Positions 53,793-61,757 of a stretch of 64,000 nt of DNA are shown here, in pieces. This DNA is from Vespa crabro (lineage: Eukaryota > Arthropoda > Insecta > Hymenoptera > Vespidae), in the NCBI RefSeq assembly GCF_910589235.1, contig NC_060972.1, positions 4,129,899 to 4,193,898 on the forward strand, given 5' to 3'. Numbering within the stretch: position 1 is the first letter of the stretch; each line of letters begins with the position of its first letter. Made by a program: the position numbers and the translations under genes. The notes under the pieces are model-generated. The model saw nothing but the letters and a program-made list of their open reading frames with translations. It did not search any database and was not told the DNA's origin.

Positions 53793-53805
53793 GAGGGGGG
53801 GGGGG
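53793..53805. repeat. G13 homopolymer within (GA)n
   Basis: Thirteen consecutive G, flanked on both sides by GA repeats. Poly-G is very rare in this AT-rich window. Confidence 0.9.
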
Positions 53806-54161
53806 AGAGAGAGAGAGAGGAAGAGAGGAGAAAGAGATTTCAGAATCGATTTCTGTGGTTTGCACTTCTGTGTACACTACTGATTGAACCGAAAGCGATC
53901 GTTATTCGCATTGCTCTTGGACGTACTCGATTCACGCGAGACAAAAAGTCTACAATACATTCCTTTTTCAAATTTATCAATGTATAAACATAGTCCCTTG
54001 AAACTCTAAAACAATGAATTAAAAATTGACTTTAATTGTCGATTAGAATGTTAGTTTCAACAATAGTTCCAATTTGTTTTATTAGATTTCTCTAGTATTA
54101 ACGAAAGGGGAACATCTAATTTCTTCCAAAAGAATGGATACATTAAGTTTCACAAATTTGT

Positions 54162-54179
54162 TGTTATCAATGATAACAA
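54162..54179. promoter_or_regulatory. Inverted pair of GATA-type sites
   Basis: TTGTTATCA and its reverse complement TGATAACAA are separated by one base, so two (T)GATAA sites face each other. Longer AAATTTG and ATTTAAG arms surround them imperfectly. Paired GATA sites are known targets of two-finger GATA factors; here this is only a sequence match. Confidence 0.25.
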
Positions 54180-54874
54180 ATTTAAGTGACCAAGTAAATT
54201 GACGTAATTTACGAATAATGTGGGTCGGAAGGATTGGAAAGAATTAATGAAAAATTTCTATTGAAATTTATTTCAATGCAATATATATTGGATTGGATTA
54301 ATTATATTTAGAGATTCAGATGTGTTTGCTTTAAAAGAAATAAATAAAAATGGGCATGATAGATAGTCAAGATACATCGTCGATTCGTGCACGTTGAAAG
54401 ATCCGCAGTGGGTTTCGCGGTAGCGCAGTGCGAGCAAACGTAAAATATCAGTTGGCACGGCTTTCTATGCCAGACCCGGGCTGCCTGTCCTCTAACCTTT
54501 TAGTCGTAGCACACTAACCGCAGAGTGGGCCAACACGATCATAAACATATGTGCATCTACGTAGCCTACTGTTTTAGTTGGTGTACGGGATACGATACGC
54601 GAAATATATTCTGGTCGGTGCGATCGTAAACGGACCGACCGGTCTTACTATCTCTTGGTCCCTTTTTTACCTTATCGATCTTTACGAATAATCAAGCATT
54701 TCGTGCCCCAACGAACGACAACTTTACGATGATATCTGAAAGAAAAAAGAAAAAGAAAAATAACTACTTTACTAGCTTCTTCAACTTGTCGATAGAAAAT
54801 CAATTTCTACTTTTTCCATTTTTTACTTTATTGCCAACAAAATTCATCTCCCATCAGTTTGATTAATTCATTAC

Positions 54875-54909
<35 letters not shown>

Positions 54910-55331
54910 ATTCAAAATCTGTATGTAAGATTATCAGTTATTCAATCGTCGATCATGTCCGATGATATTGATATTTAAGAAAATAACAAAAATTCCATTT
55001 GTATATGTAAATATTTATTTGACCATTTTCGATTAAGTTCAACGTTCGAATGAATATGTTCACATCGGGATATGGGGATTCTCGTGGAAAGAATATCATT
55101 CTCAGTAAAAATTTCGCTATTCTGTTGAAACAACATTGTACAATGAAAGAACGTTCGAAACATGTGTTCCCTGTCTGCCGAAGCACTCCAGGATATCTAT
55201 TTCTGTGAGACGTCAAGTTATTCCGAGCTACGCTCCGGTCTCGCGAAGTGCATCGACTGTCATCAATGCTCTAGGAATAAAGCGTCGATCGTCGATATTC
55301 ATGGTAAACAATTCTTTCTTTTCATTCTCTT

Positions 55332-55365
<34 letters not shown>

Positions 55366-55881
55366 CTTGCAAGATATTTATCATGATTTCTCATTTTCAT
55401 TTCACATAGAAATTAGAACGTAGAATATTCTAAGACGAATTAATTCCTTCCTCTTTTACTAATAAGTATTTTTATTATTCATGAAAACTACATTAACTAC
55501 ATTACACTATAAAAAAAAAATACTATAGAGCAAAGTGATTCATTATAAAAGCATCGACGAAGGAACGACCTCGTGTGATCGTAAAATCGATTGGAACGCA
55601 AAGTTCCGGCACGTATTTCCTACACCATTTCCCGTACGACATCTTCTTCTCTCAAAATTAATGATCCGTAAACGAACGATTCCTTTCTTAGATTTACATT
55701 TCTTATAGCTCGGATTTTCGTTGCATCACGCGACTTGATTAATGAGGAGAAACGATTCGTTGTTATGTTGCATAAGTTTGTAAACGACGAAAACTTACCA
55801 TTTGGAAATGTCGTAGACGACAAATATATTTTCATATATATTTCCATATATATTGTATGTACATATGTATATAACGATAAG

Positions 55882-55919
55882 GAATAACGTCATTAAGGGG
55901 AGAATAACGTCATTAAGGG
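55882..55919 (+). repeat. 20-nt-period tandem duplication
   Basis: GAATAACGTCATTAAGGG occurs at 55882-55899 and 55902-55919. Both copies are identical, so the duplication is recent. The unit contains ACGTCA, a CRE-like half site. Confidence 0.9.
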
Positions 55920-56381
55920 TTATCAAACGTTTGAAAAATAATCGATAGATATTAACGAGCCAGTCCATAATTACATTTATTCATCGTTGGTTTAGGATAA
56001 TCGAAATTATGGTTAGATCTAATTTCTCCCATGTAATAATCGTTTAGATCGTTTCGTGGATAGACGTTAATATTATTTCGTGTCAATGTTCGGCGCCAAG
56101 AAATAACTATTTCCGACGATTGAAATGAAAACGGTACAAACTCATCTTCTCTTTTATTTTTCATTTCTTTCCTTGACAATTCCTTCGAGAGAGAGAGAGA
56201 GAGAGAGAGAAAGAATGAGAAAGAAGAGAGTGAAAGCTTCATTGGGATACTGCTATCGTTGGAAAAGATTCATCTGACACAAGATCCCTTTGTTGTTCAG
56301 ACCAGACGCCTTTTGCGACGATATTCTTCCTAGAATCGTTGCGCTTCCCATGCTAATCTTCTTTTTCTTCCATTTCTTATT

Positions 56382-56384
<3 letters not shown>

Positions 56385-56446
<62 letters not shown>
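56385..56446. repeat. (CT)n microsatellite, about 62 nt
   Basis: Long CT alternation followed by two copies of ATACATCT. Confidence 0.95.
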
Positions 56447-56449
<3 letters not shown>

Positions 56450-58149
56450 CATCTCTATACATCTAACACCTCAGCCTCAAGGATTCACGAGAAAGCAATT
56501 CGCGAGACGTTACTTGGAAAAAAATTCATAGAGTTCGAGAAGAAAGAGGAAAGAAGCGTAAGGGGTATAAAAAGACGAAGATGAGGAAGAAGGGTAGTTG
56601 GGAGGGTTGGTAGAGAGTTAGATGGTAGAAAAGACGAGGTTGGTGGATGGCGGAAAAGACGGCTCGACAGAGTCGAATCGACCCGGAACACCCTCGTTTG
56701 TCCAAGAGGTGGGCGGGGCAAAGGGTCTCTACGCTTTTTCCCAGGCATCTATTTTCCTTTTTCTTTTTGTCCCCCTATATTCCCCCCATTACTCTTTTTA
56801 CTCTTCCTTACCTCGGAAAACATGACTATGACACCCTTTGCTCTACTCGCCAATTTCCATTATCCGTGAACGAGCCTCGTAGGCGAGTTACAACGTTGAC
56901 CATAACTTTGATATCCCAAGTGCGATTACGTCTGCGAACGTAACGCGAATAAAATATTTCGTAATATTTTGTTTTTTTCTATCTATCATATTAATCTGAA
57001 TTATTTAGAAAAATTCCTTCGATGGTATATTTTTAATTAATCAAGATACTTATCGAGGATACCTTTGTCTCCTTCGATAATTCAAGAAATCGTTTAAAAT
57101 ACTTATTATCAATTTGAAATTATTTAAAGATTATAATTATATATATATATTTTCGATGCGTGTTATTTCTACGTTACGTTCAAGTTCTTTTACCGAGACG
57201 TAACGAACGAAAATAATCGTCGCAATGACGATATCAATGATTCGTTCGTGTTACCTCGAAGTTTTAAACATTTTAAAGAGTTTAGACATGTCAGTTTAGA
57301 CATTCCGAACGACGTCGAAAGATATTTGGTAAATGTCGTTAAGAATACTCGTGAAATAATAAAAATTCTTTTTGAAGGCACGTGGCTTCACAACATTTTT
57401 CACGCTTGTAAGCGATTTAGCGACTCTTTGTTAGCGAATCTCAAGCTAAAAGAGATCCTTTTAACTTCCAAGGTTCTTTAGAGATTCTTTTCAAAGATTT
57501 TCTATGGACTCTCAAGGCCTTAGAACTTTCAAATTCATCTTTATCTTTACGAATTTCTTCCGATTTTTATTAAATCCGGGAATAGGCTCGTCGCGAAGTA
57601 TATGAACGACGAAATATCCATTAGGACGATTTGTTATGGAAACATCGAAAATAATCGAAAGTTTTGATGTTCGTCCGTGCTTGGGGAAATGTTTCTGAGT
57701 CATCGAGAAATGATTATTGGCAAAGTGCCTAAAGATTGTCATCTCGATCGGTCTTGCAGCTTAAAATTGTAATCGAAATATCTGCATATGTATCTATATC
57801 GTCTTTTGAAATATCATCGATCATACCCGTTGAAGGTTCGATCGGAAAGAATTTCGAACCGTGAATTGCGTAGATTCGTTGATTAGTATTAGAACGAAGG
57901 ATTATCGCTAAATGCTGTAGTCGTTTAGTCTACCTAAATAGTTATCACGTAGATCGCAGATGCATCTTGGGCGATTTAAAAGCGTCTCTATATATTATAT
58001 ATAAATATATAAATATAATATATAATATATATTTACAGTACGTACATGCACACACATGCATACCTATATATACATATATCTACATGTATCGTATCACAAT
58101 ATCATTCATTCAAAGTCTCGTGTTTGCTTCGAACGGAACGAGTTTAACG

Positions 58150-58175
58150 ATGCCCCGTGGTCTTTCTCTTTCTAG
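58150..58175 (+). other. In-frame ATG just upstream of exon 2: possible ball-less start
   Basis: The ATG at 58150 reads MPRGLSLSR directly into the exon 2 frame SLPKLSS, with A at -3. The same frame is open back to 57967. A transcript starting shortly upstream would retain the TCTAG acceptor as codons Ser-Arg and produce a channel without the inactivation ball. Drosophila Shaker is known to use several alternative 5' ends. That this particular one is used is inference, because the same bases form a very good acceptor for splicing from 23831. Confidence 0.25.
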
Positions 58176-58299
58176 ATCGCTGCCGAAACTCAGCAGCCAG
58201 GACGAGGATGGGCCGAACCCTCACACCCAATACACAGGCGTCACGCACTTCGAGCCCATACCGCACGATCATGACTTTTGTGAGAGGGTCGTCATCAAC
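58176..58299 (+). CDS. Sh: Shaker exon 2: linker and beginning of T1 domain
   Basis: One base completes Thr26 (AC|A); 41 codons follow, from SLPKLSSQDEDGPNP to HFEPIPHDHDFCERVVIN (residues 27-67). SLPKLSSQDE and HFEPIPHDHDFCERVVIN match the constant N-terminal region of Drosophila Shaker. The spacer between them is the same length (16 residues) but differs in sequence, with PNPHTQYT replacing a Gly-rich stretch. ERVVIN is the first strand of the cytoplasmic T1 tetramerisation domain, which sets Kv1 subfamily-specific assembly. The acceptor is strong (pyrimidine-rich tract then TCTAG) and the donor GTGAGT at 58300 is strong, phase 0. Confidence 0.95.
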
Positions 58300-58325
58300 G
58301 TGAGTATATCCTATTTTTTACACAC

Positions 58326-58376
<51 letters not shown>

Positions 58377-59120
58377 ATCCTTATATATTTTCGAAACGTA
58401 AGGCTATCGATTGAAATGAATTTATAATTAAAACTAAAACTACGTTTGCGTTAAATAAAAATGTAGTTTTTTTTGATAGTTTACATAAATATAAAATACA
58501 ATACGGTAAACATAATTATTATATTTTCTATTCCTCTAAGATAATACAGTTAGATCGTTATTGGGGGAATATTAATCTCGAAATATAAATCTGAGGAATG
58601 TTTTAAAAGGAAATTATTAAAGAAATGATTTATAACAGTTATCGTATTATTCGAATCCTACAAATACTTGATGGTTATCAGATATTAATGATAAAATATA
58701 TTCAAGTACTTGGCTATTCAAATGGGGTAGATAGATTCGATTTATATTCGTACAGTCCCAACCCAAAGGGGTACTTAAGCGTTCACAACGTGGGGTAACA
58801 GTACGAGCGACAAAAAGTAATCATTCCATTGTAACGACAACGGCCGAGCACCTCCGTTTCTTTTTGCGAAGCAAGATTATCTCAAGACACGAAGTGACCT
58901 ACAGACCGTATTTGGCAGGCATCCAAGTTCGTCTTGGAATCAGGGGCGATATAGTACCAAGGTCGTATTGTGTGAACGGAATTATCTGTCCTCGTGGATG
59001 ACACGACTGCATTGCGCCAATTACAGTTATCCGTTCGATCGTTTTTCAAAATCGCCGGGGGCCTGACAATTCGAAAGGATATCTCTTATATACTCATTGC
59101 TTTTTTTCCTTCTTTTTTTT

Positions 59121-59155
<35 letters not shown>

Positions 59156-59507
59156 GTATATAAAAATGACCTCCGAATTTACTCGACGAACCTTCTTTTT
59201 TTTTTTTTTTTAAACGATATAGACAATGATAAGTCCATCAAGCGTATAAATAAATTGTATAAAATTGTACGGAACAAAATCAAGAATAACTCAATTAAAT
59301 ATTTACTTTGTACTATGTCTTGATATAAATTTCATCAGGATGAATATGACATTGTATCTTTCTTGTCAGACAATCCGTCGGCGAATTATCAAAGAAGCAC
59401 GAATAATTTATTCGAAGAAACGTGAAAATGAAAATTCATCGGGAATTAATATTTGCCGACGGATGACAAGAAAGAAATGCGATCGTATATGTCTTTGTCT
59501 TCGACAG
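58300..59507 (+). other. Shaker intron 2, 1208 nt
   Basis: From GTGAGT to TTCGACAG. It contains (AT)n near 58335-58372, a more GC-balanced unique stretch at 58740-59080 with no coding frame I recognise, and a 30-nt poly-T at about 59123-59152. The first six bases of the intron are identical to the first six of exon 3. Confidence 0.9.
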
Positions 59508-59773
59508 GTGAGTGGATTACGGTTTGAGACACAACTGCGCACGCTAAACCAGTTTCCGGACACGCTGCTTGGCGATCCGGCAAGGCGGCTTCGATATTTC
59601 GATCCGCTTCGCAACGAATACTTCTTCGACCGGAATCGGCCTTCCTTCGATGCGATACTTTATTATTATCAAAGCGGTGGTCGACTTCGCCGACCAGTCA
59701 ACGTTCCCCTCGATGTTTTCTCCGAGGAGATCAAATTTTACGAACTGGGCGAACTTGCCACCAATAAGTTCAG
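59508..59773 (+). CDS. Sh: Shaker exon 3: main part of T1 tetramerisation domain
   Basis: 88 codons plus two bases (residues 68-155 and the start of Arg156). It begins VSGLRFETQLRTLNQFPDTL, continues through LGDPARR and FDPLRNEYFFDRNRP, and ends SEEIKFYELGELATNKF. This is the BTB/POZ-like T1 fold that forms the tetrameric ring under the membrane and docks Kv-beta subunits. Against Drosophila the differences I see are few: DRSRPS to DRNRPS, and GDQAINKF to GELATNKF. As expected for Kv1, it lacks the zinc-coordinating motif of Kv2-Kv4. The acceptor is TTTGTCTTCGACAG and the donor GTAAGA. The exon starts with GTGAGT, a donor-like hexamer, coding Val-Ser. Confidence 0.97.
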
Positions 59774-60161
59774 GTAAGACGTCGATTATAAATCGATCTC
59801 TCTTTTTGATCCTATATCGACAATAAAATATAATCTAGAGTATCGCATTGAAAATTAAATAACGTGACAACAACGACGTTAGTCTCGGTTATTGGCCAAA
59901 GAAATTTTTCATAAAAATAAATTGAACAAATTGTCCGACACGTTTACAGATCGAAATGCAATCGTGATTATTACAATCGTAATAATAATCCATGGGATCC
60001 TGTAGCGTTGTCCGGTGGAAGGTTAAGAACAAAAAAAAAAAAAAAAGAAAAAAAAAGAAAAGAAAAAAGAAAGAAGAAAAAAGAAAAGAAAAGTAGGTGC
60101 GGTACTCTAGGGGCAAAGATCGATATACACGTTTCTATACGCGGATGATACGGTGTAACAG
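59774..60161 (+). other. Shaker intron 3, 388 nt, with a weak acceptor
   Basis: Donor GTAAGA, acceptor TGTAACAG. The last 50 nt have no pyrimidine tract; instead an A/G-rich stretch occupies 60031-60093. A second AG at 60109-60110 would extend exon 4 by 51 nt in frame without a stop, adding 17 residues rich in Arg, Tyr and Thr between T1 and S1. Confidence 0.85.
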
Positions 60162-60805
60162 GGAGGACGAGGGCTTCATCAAAGAGGAGGAGAAGCCGCT
60201 GCCGTCGCACGAGTTCCAGAAGAAGGTCTGGTTGCTGTTCGAGTACCCGGAGAGCTCTCAGGGAGCCCGGGTGGTCGCCATAATCTCCGTGTTCGTGATT
60301 CTCCTCTCGATCGTAATCTTCTGCCTAGAGACCCTGCCAGAGTTTAAGCATTATAGGGTCTTTAACACGACGACGAACGGCACGAAGATCGAGGAGGACG
60401 AAGTGCCGGACATAACGGACCCGTTCTTCCTAATAGAGACTATTTGTATCATCTGGTTCACGTTCGAGTTATCGGTGCGCTTCCTCGCCTGTCCAAATAA
60501 ATTTAACTTCTTCCGTGACGTAATGAACATCATCGACATCATCGCGATCATTCCTTATTTCATCACCCTCGCCACGGTAGTGACCGAGGAAGAGGACACG
60601 CTTAATCTACCAAAGGCACCGGTTAGCCCTCAGGACAAGAGCACGAATCAAGCGATGTCTCTGGCGATTCTAAGAGTCATCAGGCTTGTCAGGGTGTTCC
60701 GGATATTCAAGCTGTCCAGGCATAGTAAAGGCCTCCAGATACTTGGCCGTACTCTGAAGGCCTCTATGAGGGAGCTCGGTCTGCTCATCTTTTTCCTTTT
60801 TATCG
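60162..60805 (+). CDS. Sh: Shaker exon 4: T1-S1 linker, voltage sensor S1-S4 and start of S5
   Basis: One base completes Arg156, then 214 codons (residues 157-370), then the first base of Gly371. In order: EDEGFIKEEEKPLPS linker; S1 RVVAIISVFVILLSIVIFCL (192-211); extracellular S1-S2 loop with sequons NTT (Asn224) and NGT (Asn228); S2 with FELSVRF; S3 VMNIIDIIAIIPYF; S4 LAILRVIRLVRVFRIFKLSR with a basic residue every third position; S4-S5 linker HSKGLQILGRTL; S5 from ELGLLIFFLFI. This is the complete voltage sensor. It is nearly identical to Drosophila Shaker; differences include PSHEFQKK in the linker and small S2-S3 changes (ETICIIW, NKFNFFRDVMNI). The donor is GTGAGT (strong). Such a large exon covering S1 to S5 is usual for arthropod Shaker. 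Confidence 0.97.
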
Positions 60806-60858
60806 GTGAGTCCAACCTATGTTTTATTATTTCTTTCTTTCTCGATACTCTAAGACGT

Positions 60859-60917
<59 letters not shown>

Positions 60918-61437
60918 CGTGTATCATATCTCGATAATAATATTATCCTCGGGATTTAATATTAATTGGAGTGTTTAACGAAAAAAAAGGAGGACGGATC
61001 ATATAGACTCTTGAGGACTGACTCATTGTTACGACCGCCAAACTGGATGAATTCTAATCCAATCGGCAAAGATTTGTCGTAATACTTAACGCTGATACGT
61101 TTCTAGATTCCAAGGAAAGATCGAAATTCGCATTTAACCATAAAGGCATTATTATACATTAAAGACATTATATACGTACATGTAATATACGTATGAATGG
61201 AGAAAGGATAAGAAGGAGGAGGACTGTAGGAGAACGAACCGAAGACCTCTCTATTCCAATACGATGATCCATGAGTGGGCTGGTGATATGGCCTGAGACC
61301 GATGAGAAGGAGGGAAAAGAATAACGAGAGGAAAGGAGACTCTACCAAAGACGTTGTTCCAAGAGACACGCGTAGAATCGAATGGTGCTAAAAACACACA
61401 CCACTTGAACCATGCCTTCCTCTTCTCTGCCTTTCAG
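60806..61437 (+). other. Shaker intron 4, 632 nt
   Basis: GTGAGT donor, CTCTGCCTTTCAG acceptor with a good pyrimidine tract. It contains (AT)n at about 60860-60916 with one G interruption. No extra exon recognised. Confidence 0.9.
60860..60916. repeat. (AT)n microsatellite close to the exon 4 donor
   Basis: AT alternation starting about 55 nt after the splice donor. Confidence 0.9.
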
Positions 61438-61567
61438 GTGTGGTGCTCTTCTCGTCAGCGGTGTACTTTGCGGAGGTGGGCAAGCACAACAGCCAGTTCA
61501 AATCGATACCGGACGCGTTCTGGTGGGCGGTGGTCACGATGACGACCGTGGGCTACGGGGACATGAG
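61438..61567 (+). CDS. Sh: Shaker alternative pore exon A (turret variant KH..Q)
   Basis: 130 nt. Two bases complete Gly371, then 42 codons [20 protein letters not shown] to TVGYGDM, then AG of codon 414. It encodes the end of S5, the turret, the pore helix ([11 protein letters not shown]) and the selectivity filter TVGYG. All essential pore residues are intact. Compared with exon B it differs at four turret positions (Drosophila numbering A419V, S421K, E422H, F425Q). Its split codon AG|N gives Ser or Arg where exon B gives Thr (position 449). The acceptor is strong and the donor GTACAG is weak. Same length and phase as exon B and only 60 nt from it, so the two are almost certainly mutually exclusive. 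Alternative pore exons are described in spiny lobster Shaker; I recall none in Drosophila. Confidence 0.9.
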
Positions 61568-61627
61568 GTACAGAGCCACCGGGGGCATTAAACCCACTGA
61601 ACCGGTGTTTTCTTCCTTGCATTGCAG
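61568..61627 (+). other. 60-nt spacer intron between the two pore exons
   Basis: Donor-like GTACAG, acceptor TTCTTCCTTGCATTGCAG, and a branch-site-like CTGA at 61597-61600. It contains a short hairpin: CACCGG (61577-61582) pairs perfectly with CCGGTG (61602-61607), with an inner GGG/CCC (61583-61585 with 61593-61595). The spacer is a multiple of three with no in-frame stop, so retention joins both pore coding frames until a stop at 61749. Confidence 0.85.
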
Positions 61628-61757
61628 GTGTGGTGCTATTTTCATCGGCGGTATACTTCGCGGAGGCCGGCTCCGAGAATTCGTTCTTCAAGTCCATTCC
61701 GGACGCGTTCTGGTGGGCCGTTGTCACGATGACGACCGTGGGCTATGGTGACATGAC
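61628..61757 (+). CDS. Sh: Shaker alternative pore exon B (Drosophila-like pore)
   Basis: 130 nt: completion of Gly371, 42 codons, then AC of codon 414 (Thr whatever base follows). It reads [20 protein letters not shown] then KSIPDAFWW to TVGYGDM, identical to Drosophila Shaker over this stretch as I know it. Residues equivalent to E422, F425, K427, D431 and T449 are all the fly residues, the ones classically linked to charybdotoxin binding, external TEA block and C-type inactivation. The acceptor TTGCATTGCAG has a good pyrimidine tract; the donor GTATGA is only moderate. The downstream partner exon (S6) is not in the window. Confidence 0.95.

Larger units (their letters stand above)
23832..58175 (+). 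other. Giant Shaker intron, 34.3 kb
   Basis: It runs from the GTGAGT donor to a strong acceptor (pyrimidine tract then TCTAG at 58171-58175), and phases on both sides match. No other recognisable gene lies inside on either strand. It is AT-rich with dense microsatellites, a GC/CpG-rich block at 43.2-46.0 kb, and short motif clusters listed separately. Very long first introns are normal for Shaker in insects. Sub-stretches not listed elsewhere (for example 24.3-28.3, 29.0-33.5, 47-51 and 52.7-57.9 kb) show only simple repeats and unremarkable AT-rich sequence. Confidence 0.8.
23755..61757 (+). other. Sh: Shaker gene body in this window (partial, 3' end missing)
   Basis: Assigned exons are 23755-23831, 58176-58299, 59508-59773, 60162-60805 and one of 61438-61567 or 61628-61757. 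Joined, they give 413 full codons and two bases of codon 414. Order in the protein: ball (1-20), short linker, T1 tetramerisation domain (about 50-155), T1-S1 linker, S1 (about 192-214), extracellular loop with two N-glycosylation sequons (Asn224, Asn228), S2 (about 243-263), S3 (about 275-296), S4 with basic residues at 327, 330, 333, 336, 339, 342 and 345, S5 from about 360, and the P-loop. S4 Arg327, Phe390 and codon 414 correspond to Drosophila R362, F425 and T449 with a constant offset of 35. S6 and the C-terminus, with the PDZ ligand expected in this family, lie downstream. The mature product would be a tetrameric voltage-gated K+ channel of excitable membranes. Confidence 0.93.

Noticed and set aside
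57190..57742. Several medium open frames on both strands in unique sequence
   Set aside because: I suspected a decayed gene or transposon, but no frame is continuous and no motif is recognisable.
60097..60161. Upstream extension of the exon 4 frame as an independent start
   Set aside because: The splice junction from exon 3 explains the frame with correct phase; the upstream codons are intron read-through, kept only as a possible alternative acceptor.
61440..61751. A single 103-codon frame spanning both pore exons
   Set aside because: It uses the spacer intron as coding sequence and reads exon B in the wrong frame; the two-exon interpretation fits the protein family.
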